Source of the DNA: Blastococcus sp. VKM Ac-2987
Lineage (GTDB): Bacteria; Actinomycetota; Actinomycetes; Mycobacteriales; Geodermatophilaceae
NCBI RefSeq assembly: GCF_026967805.1
Contig: NZ_JAPVBG010000002.1
Coordinates: 1,268,386-1,332,385 of the forward strand
DNA: 64,000 nt
Reading direction: 5' to 3'
The notes under the pieces were generated by a model. The model was given only the letters and a program-made list of their open reading frames with translations. It was not told the origin of the DNA and made no database searches. This document shows, one piece after another, positions 32,548 through 42,612 of the stretch. A program made the position numbers and the translations under genes. Positions within the stretch are counted from its first letter, which is position 1, and the number at the start of each line of letters is the position of its first letter.

Positions 32548-33314
32548 TCGTCGCCCAGGGGCGGGTCGGGGTCGATGCCGCGCGTCCGCAACGCCGCCTC
32601 GATCGCCTCGCACACGGTCCGGACGACGGCCACCCGCGCCCACCGCTTGTCGTCGGCGGGGATGACGTGCCACGGCGCGACGGGGGTGTCGGTGCGCTCG
32701 AGCATCTCCTCGACCGCCGCCTCGTACTCCCCGCGCTTCTCCCGGTTGCGCCAGTCCTCCTCGGTGAGCTTCCACGCCTTGTACGGGTCCGCGCGACGGG
32801 ACTCGAAGCGGTGCAGCTGCTCCTCCGGGGAGACGTGCATCCAGAACTTGACCAGCACCGTGCCTTCGGCGGCCAGCGTCGTCTCGAGGTCGACGATCTC
32901 CTGGTAGGCCCGCTGCCACGCCTCCTTCGTGGCGAAGCCCTCCACCCGCTCGACGAGCACCCGGCCGTACCAGGACCGGTCGAGCACGGCCATGCCGCCC
33001 CAGCCGGGCAGCACCGGCCAGAAGCGCCACAGGAAGTGGTGCCGCTTCTCGTCGCTGGTGGGCGCGGCGAACTGGGCCACCCGCACGTGCCGGGAGTCCA
33101 GCTCCGCGACCAGCCGCTGGATCGCGCCGCCCTTGCCCGAGGCGTCCCAGCCCTCGAACACCGCCAGCAGCGGCGGGCCGAGCTCACCCGGCCCGATCTG
33201 CCCGCCGAGCAGCAGCCGGAGGTGGACCAGCCGCTCCTGTGCGGCGGCCAGCTGCTTCTTGCCCTCCTTCTTGTCCAGACGGAGGCTCAGGTCGACGTCG
33301 TCCAACCGGCTCAT
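32544..33314 (-). CDS. ppk2: Polyphosphate kinase 2 family protein
   Basis: The 256-residue protein has the PPK2 signatures: Walker A in VFEGWDASGKGGAIQRLVAELD, the lid region DRSWYGRVLVERVEGFA and KFWMHVSPEEQLHRFESR. PPK2 enzymes use polyphosphate to phosphorylate nucleoside mono- or diphosphates, or run in reverse; the subclass cannot be assigned here. ATG 33314 is the only start with the conserved N-terminal DVDLSLRLDKKEGKK. It is divergent from rlmN with 83 nt between them. Confidence 0.92.
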   Translation of the reverse strand: MSRLDDVDLSLRLDKKEGKKQLAAAQERLVHLRLLLGGQIGPGELGPPLLAVFEGWDASGKGGAIQRLVAELDSRHVRVAQFAAPTSDEKRHHFLWRFWPVLPGWGGMAVLDRSWYGRVLVERVEGFATKEAWQRAYQEIVDLETTLAAEGTVLVKFWMHVSPEEQLHRFESRRADPYKAWKLTEEDWRNREKRGEYEAAVEEMLERTDTPVAPWHVIPADDKRWARVAVVRTVCEAIEAALRTRGIDPDPPLGDD

Positions 33315-33397
33315 GACCGGAGACCCTGCCAGGGATCCGTCCCGCCCGCGTGAGTTCGGTCTCCGGACCGCGACCCGGAGCCGGGGGAGGTGGGACC

Positions 33398-34588
33398 ATG
33401 GAGGGCGCCATGACTGCCCTCCCCCTGGTCTTCGACGCCCCCCGACGCGGCAAGCCGCCGCGCCACCTCGCCGACCTCACCCGTGAGGAGGCCCGCGCGG
33501 CGGTCGCCGAGTTGGGCCAGCCGGCGTTCCGCGCCGACCAGCTGGCCCGGCACTACTACCGCGGGACCACCGAGCCCGCCGCGATGACCGACATCCCGGC
33601 CGCCGCGCGGGAGCCGCTCCGAGAGGCGCTGCTGCCCGGCCTGCTCACCCCCGTGCGGCACCAGACCGCCGACGGCGGGCGCACCCGCAAGACGCTGTGG
33701 CGGCTGCACGACGGCGCCCTCGTGGAGAGCGTGCTCATGCGCTACCCCGACCGCGCCACCGTCTGCATCTCCAGCCAGGCCGGCTGCGGGATGGCGTGCC
33801 CGTTCTGCGCCACCGGCCAGGCCGGGCTGACCCGCAACCTCTCCGCCGCCGAGATCATCGGCCAGGCGGTGGCCGCCGCCGCGGCGATGGCGAACGGTGA
33901 CGTCGCCGGTGGGCCGGGACGGCTGTCCAACGTCGTCTTCATGGGCATGGGCGAGCCGCTGGCCAACTACGCCCGCGTGCGCACCACCCTCGACGCCCTG
34001 CTCGGCACCGCTCCCTACGGGCTGGGCCTCTCCCAGCGGTCGGTGACGGTGTCCACGGTCGGCCTCGTGCCCGCCATCCGCCGGCTCACCGAGGAGGGGC
34101 GCAACGTCACCCTCGCGGTCAGCCTGCACGCCCCCGACGACGAGCTGCGCGACACCCTGGTGCCGATCAACACCCGCTGGAAGGTCGGCGAGGTGGTCGA
34201 CGCGGCCGACGCCTACGCCCAGCGCACCGGACGGCGGTACTCGGTGGAGTACGCGCTCATCCGCGACGTCAACGACCAGCCGTTCCGGGCCGACCTGCTG
34301 GGCCGGCTGCTGGCCGGGAAGCTCGCGCACGTGAACCTGATCCCGCTCAACCCGACCCCGGGCAGCCCCTGGGACGCCAGCCCGCTGCCCGCGCAGCGAG
34401 AGTTCGTCGCCCGCCTGCGGGCCGCCGGGGTGGCGACGACGGTGCGCGACACCCGGGGGCAGGACATCGACGGCGCCTGCGGGCAGCTCGCCGCGTCCGA
34501 TCGGGTCGAGGGCGTCCCCGCCGTGGCCCTGCCCACCCCCAGCGTCGAGGAGCCCGTGCCGCTGGGTGCCGAGGCGGACGGGGAGTGA
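33398..34588 (+). CDS. rlmN: Dual-specificity 23S rRNA/tRNA adenine-C2 methyltransferase RlmN
   Basis: RlmN is a radical-SAM enzyme that methylates A2503 of 23S rRNA and A37 of some tRNAs. The [4Fe-4S] motif is [14 protein letters not shown]; the SAM-binding motif is [13 protein letters not shown]. The catalytic cysteines are expected near the C-terminus, where [12 protein letters not shown] carries one. From ATG 33398 (GGGAGG 7 nt upstream) the protein has 396 residues; an ATG at 33410 is also possible. It stands where rlmN usually follows cdsA, but four accessory genes separate them here. Confidence 0.95.
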   Translation: MEGAMTALPLVFDAPRRGKPPRHLADLTREEARAAVAELGQPAFRADQLARHYYRGTTEPAAMTDIPAAAREPLREALLPGLLTPVRHQTADGGRTRKTLWRLHDGALVESVLMRYPDRATVCISSQAGCGMACPFCATGQAGLTRNLSAAEIIGQAVAAAAAMANGDVAGGPGRLSNVVFMGMGEPLANYARVRTTLDALLGTAPYGLGLSQRSVTVSTVGLVPAIRRLTEEGRNVTLAVSLHAPDDELRDTLVPINTRWKVGEVVDAADAYAQRTGRRYSVEYALIRDVNDQPFRADLLGRLLAGKLAHVNLIPLNPTPGSPWDASPLPAQREFVARLRAAGVATTVRDTRGQDIDGACGQLAASDRVEGVPAVALPTPSVEEPVPLGAEADGE

Positions 34589-35304
34589 GCCCTGCGGCCC
34601 CACCGGCGGCCGAGGCGCACGAGCACAGCCACGCCGACGTCACCGGCGGCTGGCTGCGGGCCGCCGTCTTCGGCGCCATGGACGGCCTGGTCACCAACAC
34701 CGCGCTGGTCGCCGGCGTCGGTGGCGGTGGCGCCGCACCGCGCGCGATCGTCCTGGCCGGGGTGGCCAGCCTGGTCGCCGGCGCGGTGTCGATGGCGCTG
34801 GGCGAGTACACCTCGGTGAAGACCCAGAACGAGCAGCTCGACCTGGAGGTCGAGAAGGAGCGCCGCGAGCTCGAGCGCAACCCGGCGGGGGAGCTGGCCG
34901 AGCTCACCGCGATGCTGCAGGACCGCGGCGTGGACGCCCGGCTGGCCCGGCAGGTCGCCGTCCAGCTGTCGGCCGACCCGGAGACGGCGCTGCGGCTGCA
35001 CGTGCTCGCCGAGCTCGGCGTCAGCACCGACGACCGGCCCTCGCCCCGCGTGGCGGCGGTGTCGTCGTTCCTGACCTTCGCCACCGGCGCGGTGCTCCCG
35101 CTGCTGCCCTACTTCCTCGGGGTCCCGCTGCTGTGGGTCGCCCTGCTCTGCGGTGGGCTCGGGCTGCTGCTGGCCGGGGCGCTGTCCTCGCGCTTCACCC
35201 CGCGTCCCTGGTGGTACGCCGGGCTGCGCCAGCTGCTCTTCGGCGCAGCGGCAGCCGGCATCACCTACCTGATCGGCGCGGCGATCGGCGTCTCGATCAG
35301 CTGA
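34585..35304 (+). CDS. VIT1/CCC1 family iron/manganese transporter
   Basis: The 239-residue membrane protein belongs to the VIT family: [24 protein letters not shown] and [36 protein letters not shown] hold the first helices and the acidic cytosolic metal-binding stretch. Three C-terminal helices follow ([56 protein letters not shown]). It probably exports Fe2+ or Mn2+ from the cytoplasm. A His-rich start ([10 protein letters not shown]) may bind metal. GTG overlaps the rlmN stop. A strong hairpin follows. Confidence 0.9.
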   Translation: MSPAAPPAAEAHEHSHADVTGGWLRAAVFGAMDGLVTNTALVAGVGGGGAAPRAIVLAGVASLVAGAVSMALGEYTSVKTQNEQLDLEVEKERRELERNPAGELAELTAMLQDRGVDARLARQVAVQLSADPETALRLHVLAELGVSTDDRPSPRVAAVSSFLTFATGAVLPLLPYFLGVPLLWVALLCGGLGLLLAGALSSRFTPRPWWYAGLRQLLFGAAAAGITYLIGAAIGVSIS

Positions 35305-35320
35305 GCTGCCGGCCCGGGGT

Positions 35321-35367
35321 ACGACGAGGCCCCGCGCCCCTGGTGCAGGGGAGCGGGGCCTCGTCGT
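35321..35367. terminator. Bidirectional terminator between VIT and DUF2631 genes
   Basis: ACGACGAGGCCCCGC (35321-35335) pairs perfectly over 15 bp with GCGGGGCCTCGTCGT (35353-35367); the loop adds CCCC/GGGG pairing. It lies between convergent genes, 17 nt after one stop and 10 nt after the other, and can serve both strands. Confidence 0.85.
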
Positions 35368-35376
35368 GTCCGGTGG

Positions 35377-35661
35377 TCAGCGGCGCCAGGCGGTCTTCTT
35401 CCGGCGGAGGTCCCAGATGAGGATCAGGGCCATCACGCCGGCAATGCCGAGCAGCCACAGGTCCTCGACCCGGCCCTCGTGGTTGCCGACCATGTACAGC
35501 AGGATGACCGCCACGGTGAACCAGCCACCGATCTGACCCCACTTGCCGGTCTCGCCGTGCCAGCCCCAGTCCTCGGGCTGCTCGTGCTCGACGGGGTGCG
35601 CGCCGGCGCGGACGACGCCCTCTTCCCGACCCGGCTGGTTGACCCGCTGCGTTTCGCTCAC
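35377..35661 (-). CDS. DUF2631 family small membrane protein
   Basis: The 94-residue protein matches actinobacterial DUF2631 proteins: an N-terminal polar part (HPVEHEQPEDWGWHGETGKWGQIGGW) followed by two closely spaced hydrophobic helices (FTVAVILLYMVGNH, DLWLLGIAGVMALILIWDL) and a basic end (RRKKTAWRR). The function of the family is unknown. Start GTG 35661 is chosen because CAGAAT lies 6 nt upstream (leaderless layout); the frame is open 11 codons further but without support. Confidence 0.82.
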   Translation of the reverse strand: MSETQRVNQPGREEGVVRAGAHPVEHEQPEDWGWHGETGKWGQIGGWFTVAVILLYMVGNHEGRVEDLWLLGIAGVMALILIWDLRRKKTAWRR

Positions 35662-35718
35662 GCCGACATTCTGGCAGGAGCCGGGAGCGGGCACCGGCTG
35701 AGGTCCGTCGGCGGGTCG

Positions 35719-36702
35719 TCAGCCGGCGCAGGCGAGGCCGGCCGCCGCGAGGGCCGCAGCGGTGTCCGCGGTGGGCAGCCGCGTCAGCGTCGAGCCCACC
35801 GGCTCGGAGACGGGGAGCACCCCGACGGGGCCGATCCCGGCTCCGGCCAGCGCGATCAGGTCGGTCACGGAGGTGCCGGGGTCGACGGTGACCGCGCCGG
35901 AGGCCGCCCAGGCGACCGCCTGCAGCTGCCACGGCCGCAGCGCCGCCCCGTGCACGCCGTCGAGCAGCGCGGAGAGAACGGCGCCGGCGGCGGCTGCCCG
36001 GCCGTCCGGATCTACGGCCGCGGGCGTCCAGACGCCGCCCGTCAGGTGCTCGGGGTGGCGGGAGCGGATCAGGCCCAGCGCCGTCGCGCCGTCGACGTGG
36101 ACCGCCCCGGTCGAGCGGAGGAGCAGTCCCGCGGCCGGGTCGCGTACGGGACGCGGGACGTCGACGGTGACCCCCCCGACGGCGTCCACCATCGCGGTGA
36201 AGCCGGCCAGGTCCACCGTGACGAGGTGATCGGTGGGGATGCCCAGCCGGCAGAGTGCGGAGACAGTGGACGCCGGGCCGTCGAGCCAACTGACCGCGAG
36301 CCGGCCCACGCTGCGACCGTTGAACGCCCGGAGGTCGCGGGGGACCGAGAAGGCCGTGGTGCCGGCATCGGTCTGGTGCACGACCACGATGACGTCGGCG
36401 CGGGCGCCGGGTACGGCTTCCGGGGTCCCGAAGTCGCGGACGTCCGCCCCGTCGGGCAGCGAGGCGCGCGAGTCGAGGCCGACCAGGACCCAGGTCCGGC
36501 CGTCGGCGTCCCCTGGGCCCCTCGTGAGGTCGACGTCCACCTGGTCGACCCGCGCCGCGACGACCGCGGCGTCGATGCCCACGGCCACCGACAGCGCGGC
36601 CAGCAGGACCAGCGCCGTCCGGAACCGGCGTCGGGCCCCCGAACGCGCCGGACGCCGGCCAGGGGTGTCCTGGCCGGCGTCCGGTGCGTGCGACGAGATC
36701 AT
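35719..36702 (-). CDS. LytR-CpsA-Psr (LCP) family protein
   Basis: LCP enzymes attach polymers such as arabinogalactan or teichoic-acid-like glycans to peptidoglycan. The 327-residue protein has a cytosolic basic start, one signal-anchor helix (FRTALVLLAALSVAVGIDAAVVAA) and an extracellular LCP domain: WVLVGLDSRASLPDG, ADVIVVVHQTDAGTTAFSVPRDLRAFN, LAGFTAMVDAVGGVTVDVPRPVRDP and DGATALGLIRSRHPE with the catalytic Arg. The domain is compact for the family. It is downstream of, and 2 nt from, the LAxTG surface protein gene, so the two envelope proteins are co-expressed. Confidence 0.87.
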   Translation of the reverse strand: MISSHAPDAGQDTPGRRPARSGARRRFRTALVLLAALSVAVGIDAAVVAARVDQVDVDLTRGPGDADGRTWVLVGLDSRASLPDGADVRDFGTPEAVPGARADVIVVVHQTDAGTTAFSVPRDLRAFNGRSVGRLAVSWLDGPASTVSALCRLGIPTDHLVTVDLAGFTAMVDAVGGVTVDVPRPVRDPAAGLLLRSTGAVHVDGATALGLIRSRHPEHLTGGVWTPAAVDPDGRAAAAGAVLSALLDGVHGAALRPWQLQAVAWAASGAVTVDPGTSVTDLIALAGAGIGPVGVLPVSEPVGSTLTRLPTADTAAALAAAGLACAG

Positions 36703-36704
36703 GC

Positions 36705-37616
36705 TCAGGCCTGCGAGGCCCCCGCGCGGCGACGGGTGGCGACGAGCGCGCCACCACCGGCCACGAGCAGGCCGGCGCCCAGGGCGAGCGGCAGGCCGAC
36801 GCTGGCGCCGGTGTAGGCGAGGCTGTCGGAGGAGGCGGTGGTCAGCGTGCCGGAGACCTGGAAGCCCTCCTGGAAGTAGGTGCTCGGGCCCTCGAGGACC
36901 AGGGTGTGCATACCGGCAGTGGTGCCCGCCGGGAGGGTGAACTCCACCTCCAGCACGCCATCGGCGTCAGCGGTGAAGGTGCCGAGGACCTGAGGGGTCG
37001 AGTGCATGGTGAGCGTGACCTTCTCGAAGGGCTGGAAGCCCTTGTAGACCTTGACGACCTTCTGGCCGGGCACCGCGGTCTTGGTCGTGGCGGCGGTGGT
37101 CTGAGCGGAGACCCCAGGGGTGTTGGCGGACTCGCCGCGGATGGCGCTGGGCTTCGGGGCCTCGGGCGCCGGGGTCTCGGGCGCCGGGGTGCTCGGCGGG
37201 GTGACGACGGGCGGAGCGGTGACCGTGATGATGGTGGGCGCGTACACCTGCGGCAGCTCGCCGTAGATGTTGTCGCAGAAGGCGTAGAACTCGTGCTCAC
37301 CCGTCGTGCCCGCCGGGAAGGAGACCGTGGCCGACCAGGTGCCGTCCTCCGCGGGGGCCGTGTAGACGAAGTCCTCCTCCGTCGGCTCGGGCAGGGCGAC
37401 GTCGGCGAACAGGGCGACCTCGGCCGGGTAGTCGGGGTCGGTCGTCAAGCACTCGGCGCCCTCGATCTCGAACTCCTGCGCGGCCGTGACGGTCGCGGGA
37501 GCCGTCGGTGCGGTCAGCTCGACGGCGGCGAGGGCGGCCGGGGCGAAGACCAGGCCGAGGGAAACGGTGGCGAGAGCGGTCACGCCGGTGGTCGCGGCGA
37601 TGCGGTTGCGGGTCAT
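36705..37616 (-). CDS. Secreted LAxTG surface protein with Ig-like repeats
   Basis: The 303-residue protein has a signal peptide ([23 protein letters not shown] to AALA) and two beta-rich regions. The first is about residues 30-125 (with [20 protein letters not shown] and [15 protein letters not shown], one cysteine each); the second is about 185-260 ([38 protein letters not shown]). A Pro/Thr linker joins them. The C-terminus has a sorting signal, LAYTG, then a hydrophobic helix ([19 protein letters not shown]) and RRRAG. LAxTG is the motif of class E sortases, so wall anchoring is likely; no sortase gene is in the window. ATG 37616 follows CGGAG. The gene starts a two-gene operon with the LCP gene. 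Confidence 0.85.
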   Translation of the reverse strand: MTRNRIAATTGVTALATVSLGLVFAPAALAAVELTAPTAPATVTAAQEFEIEGAECLTTDPDYPAEVALFADVALPEPTEEDFVYTAPAEDGTWSATVSFPAGTTGEHEFYAFCDNIYGELPQVYAPTIITVTAPPVVTPPSTPAPETPAPEAPKPSAIRGESANTPGVSAQTTAATTKTAVPGQKVVKVYKGFQPFEKVTLTMHSTPQVLGTFTADADGVLEVEFTLPAGTTAGMHTLVLEGPSTYFQEGFQVSGTLTTASSDSLAYTGASVGLPLALGAGLLVAGGGALVATRRRAGASQA

Positions 37617-37909
37617 GGCGAGCTCCGAGTGTCGGGGGCTCGGACTCCCGAGCCGTCTGCACGAGTATCGAGCCCACGGCGTCCACCGCTGTGTCTTTCT
37701 GCCTGCGACACGCCGCGATGTGCCATACCGTTCGGCAGGTAGTCGCGGGATCCAGAAGTGCAGGGCGTTCAGCAATGTCAGGAAGTGCCAACCGCCTCGC
37801 GATCGGATGGAGTTTGCTGTGCACCGCGCGTCCTCGTCGATGCGTCCGACCGGAGGCAACCCCCTCGGACAAGCGGGCCGGGGGCCGGGCCGATTGGCAG
37901 GATGGCCCC
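37617..37909. promoter_or_regulatory. Divergent promoter region between surface-protein gene and dxr
   Basis: This 293-nt spacer is less GC-rich than its surroundings and contains no convincing gene. Next to dxr, CAGGAT (37898-37903) lies 6 nt before the ATG, the leaderless layout. The ribosome site CGGAG for the minus-strand gene is at about 37623-37630. No repeat or hairpin stands out in the middle. Confidence 0.5.
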
Positions 37910-39106
37910 ATGAGCCAGCCCCGCGAGGTCACCGTCCTCGGCTCCACCGGCTCCATCGGCCGTCAGGCGCTGGCGGTCGCCGCGCAGAACCCCGGCCGGC
38001 TGCGCATCACCGGGCTGGCCGCCGGGGGAGGGGACGTGGCCCTGCTCGCCGAGCAGTCGCTGGCGCTCGGCGTCCGCACCGTCGCCGTCGCCCGGGCCAC
38101 CGCCGCCCAGGACCTGCAGCTGGCCTTCTACGCCGCGGCGTCCCAGCGCGGCTGGGCCAAGGGGGAGTACGCGTTGCCCGAGATCCTCGCCGGTCCGCGT
38201 GCCGCCGAGGAGCTGGCCGCCCGGCCGGCCGACGTCGTCCTGAACGGCATCACCGGCTCGATCGGGCTGGGCCCCACCCTCTCGGCGCTGCGGGCCGGCC
38301 GGACGGTGGCGCTGGCGAACAAGGAGTCGCTGGTGGCCGGTGGCGAACTGGTGCTCGCCGCCGCGGCGCCGGGTCAGCTGGTGCCCGTGGACTCCGAGCA
38401 CTCGGCGCTGGCCCAGTGCCTGCGCGGCGGGGCCCGCGACGAGGTCGCCCGGCTGGTGCTCACGGCGAGCGGCGGGCCGTTCCGCGGCCGGTCGGCCGCG
38501 GAGCTCGCCGAGGTCACCGTCGAGGAGGCCCTGGCGCACCCGACCTGGGCCATGGGGCCGGTGGTGACGATCAACTCGGCGACCCTGGTCAACAAGGGCC
38601 TCGAGCTGATCGAGGCGCACCTGCTCTTCGGCGTCCCCTACGCCGACATCGACGTCGTGGTGCACCCGCAGTCGATCGTGCACTCCATGGTCACCTTCGC
38701 GGACGGCGCGACGATCGCGCAGGCCAGCCCGCCGGACATGCGGCTGCCGATCGCCCTCGGCCTGGCCTGGCCCGACCGGCTGCCGCAGGTGCAGCCGGCG
38801 CTGGACTGGTCGACGGCGAGCAGCTGGGAGTTCCTGCCCCTGGACCCCGAGGCGTTCCCCGCCGTGCGCCTGGCGCGCACCGCCGGGGAGGCGGGCGGCG
38901 TGGTGCCGGCCATGTACAACGCCGCCAACGAGGAGGCGGTCGCCGCCTTCACGGCGGGTCGGCTGTCGTTCCCAGGAATCGTCCAGCTCATCGCGCGTAC
39001 GCTCGACGCCGCGCCGGACCTCGGCGCCCCCACCTGCGTCGACGACGTGCTGGCGGCGGAGAAGTGGGCCCGGGAGCACGCCCGGGGCGTCATCGCCGGA
39101 GGCTGA
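37910..39106 (+). CDS. dxr: 1-deoxy-D-xylulose 5-phosphate reductoisomerase
   Basis: Dxr converts DXP to MEP in the non-mevalonate isoprenoid pathway. The 398-residue protein shows the NADPH motif [15 protein letters not shown], the [14 protein letters not shown] stretch, the active-site segments [14 protein letters not shown] and [38 protein letters not shown] and [18 protein letters not shown] end. ATG 37910 has a leaderless-type CAGGAT 6 nt upstream. It is followed directly by rseP and ispG, the usual actinobacterial arrangement. Confidence 0.97.
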   Translation: MSQPREVTVLGSTGSIGRQALAVAAQNPGRLRITGLAAGGGDVALLAEQSLALGVRTVAVARATAAQDLQLAFYAAASQRGWAKGEYALPEILAGPRAAEELAARPADVVLNGITGSIGLGPTLSALRAGRTVALANKESLVAGGELVLAAAAPGQLVPVDSEHSALAQCLRGGARDEVARLVLTASGGPFRGRSAAELAEVTVEEALAHPTWAMGPVVTINSATLVNKGLELIEAHLLFGVPYADIDVVVHPQSIVHSMVTFADGATIAQASPPDMRLPIALGLAWPDRLPQVQPALDWSTASSWEFLPLDPEAFPAVRLARTAGEAGGVVPAMYNAANEEAVAAFTAGRLSFPGIVQLIARTLDAAPDLGAPTCVDDVLAAEKWAREHARGVIAGG

Positions 39107-39107
39107 G

Positions 39108-40478
39108 CTGAGCGGGATCCTGCTGACGGTCCTGGGGATCGTCCTGTTCGCCCTCGGCCTGATGTTCTCCATCGCCTTCCACGAGGCGGGCCACTTCTGG
39201 TGGGCGCGGAAGTTCGGCATGCGCGTCCCGCAGTTCATGGTCGGCTTCGGCCCCACCGTGTACTCCCGGCGCCGCGGCGAGACCGAGTACGGCGTCAAGG
39301 CCGTCCCCCTGGGCGGCTACATCCGCATCGTCGGCATGATCCCGCCGGCCGAGGAGGGCGAGAGCAAGCGCGCCACCCGCATGCGCAGCTTCATCGCCGA
39401 GGTGCGCGGGCAGGCGCTCAACGACGTCCGGCCGAGCGACCGGGACCGGGTCTTCTACAAGAAGCCCTGGTGGCAGCGGGTCATCGTCATGTTCGCCGGG
39501 CCCTTCCACAACCTGGTGCTGGCGGTGGTCTTCTTCACCGTCGTGCTGACGGGCTTCGGGATCCCGGAGATCACCACGACGATCCGCACGGTGCCCGAGT
39601 GCGTGCTGCCCGCCGGTGCGGCCACCGCCGGCGCGGAGGACCCGTGCTCGATCCCCATCACGCCCGAGGGGGCGCTGTGCGAGCCCGGCGCAGCGGGCTG
39701 CGCCCTCCCGGTGCGCAGCCCCGCGGCGGAGGCCGGGCTGCGGCCCGAGGACACCATCGTCGCCCTCGACGGCGAGCCGGTCCCGCAGGAGACCGACGTC
39801 GGCTGGGAGCAGGTGCAGGAGGCGATCCGGGTCAGCGCCGACGAGCCCGTCGTCTTCACCGTCGAGCGGGACGGCGAGCGGCTCGACCTCCCCGTCACCC
39901 CCATCGAGAACGAGGTCTACCTCAGCGAGGACGGCGAGCAGACCCGGGTCGTCGGGTACGTCGGCATCAGCCCACTGCAGACCGAGGTGCGGCAGTCGCT
40001 CACCGAGGTGCCGGGCCACTTCGGCGACATCGTCGTCCGCTCGGTGGACCGGCTGCTCGAGATCCCGGAGCGGGTCCCGCAGCTGTTCCGCGCCGCCTTC
40101 CTGGGCGAGGAGCGCGACCCGCTCGGACCGATCGGCGTCGTCGGCGTCAGCCGGATCTCCGGGGAGGTCTTCGCCTTCGAGGAGTTCTCCGCGACGCAGA
40201 AGATCGGCTACTTCATCCAGCTGCTGGCCGGGATGAACCTCGTCCTCTTCCTGTTCAACCTCCTGCCGATCTACCCGCTGGACGGCGGGCACGTCGCCGG
40301 GGCGCTGTACGAGAAGGCGCGGTCGGTCGTCGCGCGGCTGCGCGGCAGGCCCGACCCCGGCCCCTTCGACATCGCCCGGCTGATGCCCGTCGCCTACGCC
40401 GTCGCCGGTCTGTTCATCGGGTTGTCGCTGCTGCTGCTCGTCGCCGACATCGTCAACCCGGTGAGGCTGGCCGGCTGA
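39108..40478 (+). CDS. rseP: Site-2 protease family intramembrane zinc metalloprotease (RseP/Rip1)
   Basis: The enzyme cuts anti-sigma factors and other membrane substrates within the bilayer. HExxH is visible in [19 protein letters not shown]; an inserted PDZ domain ([26 protein letters not shown]) and the third ligand motif [22 protein letters not shown] follow, then a last helix. The only canonical start, ATG 39162, would remove most of the first helix. A strong GGAGG (39098-39102) lies 5 nt before an in-frame CTG at 39108, which gives the complete helix [19 protein letters not shown] and a 456-residue protein. I infer a CTG start coupled to the dxr stop (39104-39106). ispG follows after 95 nt. 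Confidence 0.9.
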   Translation: MSGILLTVLGIVLFALGLMFSIAFHEAGHFWWARKFGMRVPQFMVGFGPTVYSRRRGETEYGVKAVPLGGYIRIVGMIPPAEEGESKRATRMRSFIAEVRGQALNDVRPSDRDRVFYKKPWWQRVIVMFAGPFHNLVLAVVFFTVVLTGFGIPEITTTIRTVPECVLPAGAATAGAEDPCSIPITPEGALCEPGAAGCALPVRSPAAEAGLRPEDTIVALDGEPVPQETDVGWEQVQEAIRVSADEPVVFTVERDGERLDLPVTPIENEVYLSEDGEQTRVVGYVGISPLQTEVRQSLTEVPGHFGDIVVRSVDRLLEIPERVPQLFRAAFLGEERDPLGPIGVVGVSRISGEVFAFEEFSATQKIGYFIQLLAGMNLVLFLFNLLPIYPLDGGHVAGALYEKARSVVARLRGRPDPGPFDIARLMPVAYAVAGLFIGLSLLLLVADIVNPVRLAG

Positions 40479-40560
40479 TCTGCGTCGCCGGAACGCCCGT
40501 GCCCGACCACCCGGACGCGTACGTCACAGCCGCTCTTCCGGCGTCGACGGCGCGGCGGGG

Positions 40561-40573
40561 GATACTGGGCGTC
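40561..40573 (+). promoter_or_regulatory. -10 element of a probably leaderless ispG transcript
   Basis: GATACT (40561-40566) is followed by 7 nt and the ispG ATG; no ribosome site is present in between. This fits a leaderless promoter inside the dxr-rseP-ispG cluster. Confidence 0.5.
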
Positions 40574-41734
40574 ATGGCGATCCCCGTCGGCCTCGGCATG
40601 CCCGCTGCACCCCCGCCCGTCCTCGCCCCCCGGCGCAAAACCCGACAGCTGGACGTCGGCGGCGTCGGCGTCGGCAGCGACTCCCCGGTCAGCGTGCAGT
40701 CGATGTGCACCACCAAGACCGCCGACATCAACGCCACGCTGCAGCAGATCGCCGAGCTGACGGCGTCGGGCTGCCAGATCGTGCGCGTGGCCGTGCCCGA
40801 CACCGACGACGCCGAGGCGCTGCCGATCATCGCGCGGAAGTCGCAGATCCCGGTCATCGCCGACATCCACTTCCAGCCGCGCTACGTCTTCGCCGCGATC
40901 GACGCCGGCTGCGCCGCGGTCCGGGTGAACCCCGGCAACATCAAGAAGTTCGACGACAAGGTCGGCGAGATCGCGAAGGCGGCCAAGGACGCCGGCACCC
41001 CGATCCGGATCGGGGTCAACGCCGGCTCGCTGGACAAGCGGCTGCTCGCCAAGTACGGCAAGGCCACCCCCGAGGCGCTGGTCGAGTCGGCGCTGTGGGA
41101 GTGCTCGCTGTTCGAGGAGCACGACTTCCGCGACATCAAGATCTCGGTCAAGCACAACGACCCGGTGATCATGGTCCGCGCCTACGAGCTGCTCGCCGCC
41201 CAGTGCGACTACCCGCTGCACCTCGGCGTGACCGAGGCCGGGCCGGCGTTCCAGGGCACGATCAAGTCCGCCGTCGCCTTCGGGGCGCTGCTGAGCCAGG
41301 GGATCGGGGACACGATCCGGGTCTCCCTCTCGGCCCCGCCGGCCGAGGAGGTCAAGGTCGGCAACCAGATCCTCGAGTCGCTCAACCTGCGGCAGCGGGG
41401 CCTGGAGATCGTCAGCTGCCCGTCCTGCGGGCGCGCCCAGGTCGACGTCTACACGCTCGCCGACGAGGTGACCGCCGGCCTGGAGGGCATGGAGGTGCCG
41501 CTGCGCGTGGCCGTCATGGGCTGCGTCGTCAACGGCCCGGGCGAGGCGCGCGAGGCCGACCTGGGCGTGGCCTCCGGCAACGGCAAGGGGCAGATCTTCG
41601 TCAAGGGCCAGGTCATCAAGACCGTGCCCGAGTCGCAGATCGTCGAGACCCTGATCGAGGAGGCCATGCGCATCGCCGGCGAGCACGTCGACGCCGGGGA
41701 GCCCTCGGGGCCTCCGGTCGTCACCGTCACCTGA
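40574..41734 (+). CDS. ispG: 4-hydroxy-3-methylbut-2-enyl diphosphate synthase
   Basis: IspG, a [4Fe-4S] enzyme, makes HMBPP in the MEP pathway. The 386-residue protein is the two-domain bacterial form: a TIM barrel ([71 protein letters not shown]) and the cluster domain with three cysteine ligands in [12 protein letters not shown] and [18 protein letters not shown]. The ferredoxin or flavodoxin donor is not encoded nearby. It is followed 2 nt later by an acetyltransferase gene. Confidence 0.97.
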   Translation: MAIPVGLGMPAAPPPVLAPRRKTRQLDVGGVGVGSDSPVSVQSMCTTKTADINATLQQIAELTASGCQIVRVAVPDTDDAEALPIIARKSQIPVIADIHFQPRYVFAAIDAGCAAVRVNPGNIKKFDDKVGEIAKAAKDAGTPIRIGVNAGSLDKRLLAKYGKATPEALVESALWECSLFEEHDFRDIKISVKHNDPVIMVRAYELLAAQCDYPLHLGVTEAGPAFQGTIKSAVAFGALLSQGIGDTIRVSLSAPPAEEVKVGNQILESLNLRQRGLEIVSCPSCGRAQVDVYTLADEVTAGLEGMEVPLRVAVMGCVVNGPGEAREADLGVASGNGKGQIFVKGQVIKTVPESQIVETLIEEAMRIAGEHVDAGEPSGPPVVTVT

Positions 41735-41736
41735 CC

Positions 41737-42588
41737 GTGCTGCGCGCCTCCGGCGCCCGCGTCCTCGACGAGGCGGACGAGCCGGCCGTGCGGCGGTTGC
41801 TGGCGACCGACCCGGTCGCCGCCTGCGTCATCGCCGGCCGGGTCGAGGTCGCGGGTACCGCGCCGCTCGCGCTGGGCGCCCCGCTCTGGGGCATCGGCAC
41901 CGGCCGGGAGCTCGACGCCGTCTGCCTGGCCGGCGCCAACCTCATCCCGTTCGCCCGGCCGGGCGCCGAGCGCGCCGCCGCCGACGCCTTCGCCGACCGG
42001 GCCCGCCGGGCCGGCCGCCGCTGCTCGACGATCGTCGGCCCGTCGGCCGCCGTCGAGCCGATGTGGGAGCTGCTCGCCCCGGTGTGGGGGCCGGCCCGCG
42101 ACCACCGGCCCCGCCAGCCGCTGATGGCGATCGACGGCCCGCCGGTCGTGGCCCCCGAGCCGCGGGTGCGGCCGGTGCGACCCGACCAGCTCGACGTCCT
42201 GCTGCCGGCCGCCGTCGCGATGTTCACCGAGGAGGTCGGGGTCAGCCCGCTGCGGACCGACGGGGGCGCCGGCTACCGGGCCCGGGTGGACGAGCTGGTG
42301 CGGGCCGGTCAGTCGCTGGCCTGGATCCAGGACGGCGCGGTCCTGTTCAAGGCCGAGATCGGCGCCGTGTGCCGGGGCGCGTGCCAGGTGCAGGGCGTCT
42401 GGGTCGCACCGACGCTGCGCGGGCAGGGCATCGGGACCGCCTGCACCGCCGCCGTGGTCGAGTACGCCCGCGCCGTCATCGCGCCGGTGGTCAGCCTGTA
42501 CGTCAACGACTACAACACCCGCGCCCGGGCCGCGTACCGGCGCGTGGGGTTCCGCGAGGTCGGCGAGTACGCCAGCGTCCTGTTCTGA
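41737..42588 (+). CDS. GNAT acetyltransferase with DUF4081-like N-terminal domain
   Basis: The 283-residue protein has an N-terminal domain of about 120 residues (RRLLATDPVAACVIAGRVEVAG, WGIGTGRELDAVCLAGANLIPF) and a C-terminal GNAT domain from about residue 145. The latter has the acetyl-CoA motif QGVWVAPTLRGQGIGTACTAAVV and the closing VSLYVNDYNTRARAAYRRVGFREVG. Proteins of this type next to ispG are conserved in actinobacteria, but the substrate is not known to me. GTG 41737 lies 2 nt after the ispG stop, so the genes are co-translated. Confidence 0.85.
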   Translation: MLRASGARVLDEADEPAVRRLLATDPVAACVIAGRVEVAGTAPLALGAPLWGIGTGRELDAVCLAGANLIPFARPGAERAAADAFADRARRAGRRCSTIVGPSAAVEPMWELLAPVWGPARDHRPRQPLMAIDGPPVVAPEPRVRPVRPDQLDVLLPAAVAMFTEEVGVSPLRTDGGAGYRARVDELVRAGQSLAWIQDGAVLFKAEIGAVCRGACQVQGVWVAPTLRGQGIGTACTAAVVEYARAVIAPVVSLYVNDYNTRARAAYRRVGFREVGEYASVLF

Positions 42589-42612
42589 ACCGGCGGCTCC
42601 GTCTGACAACCT

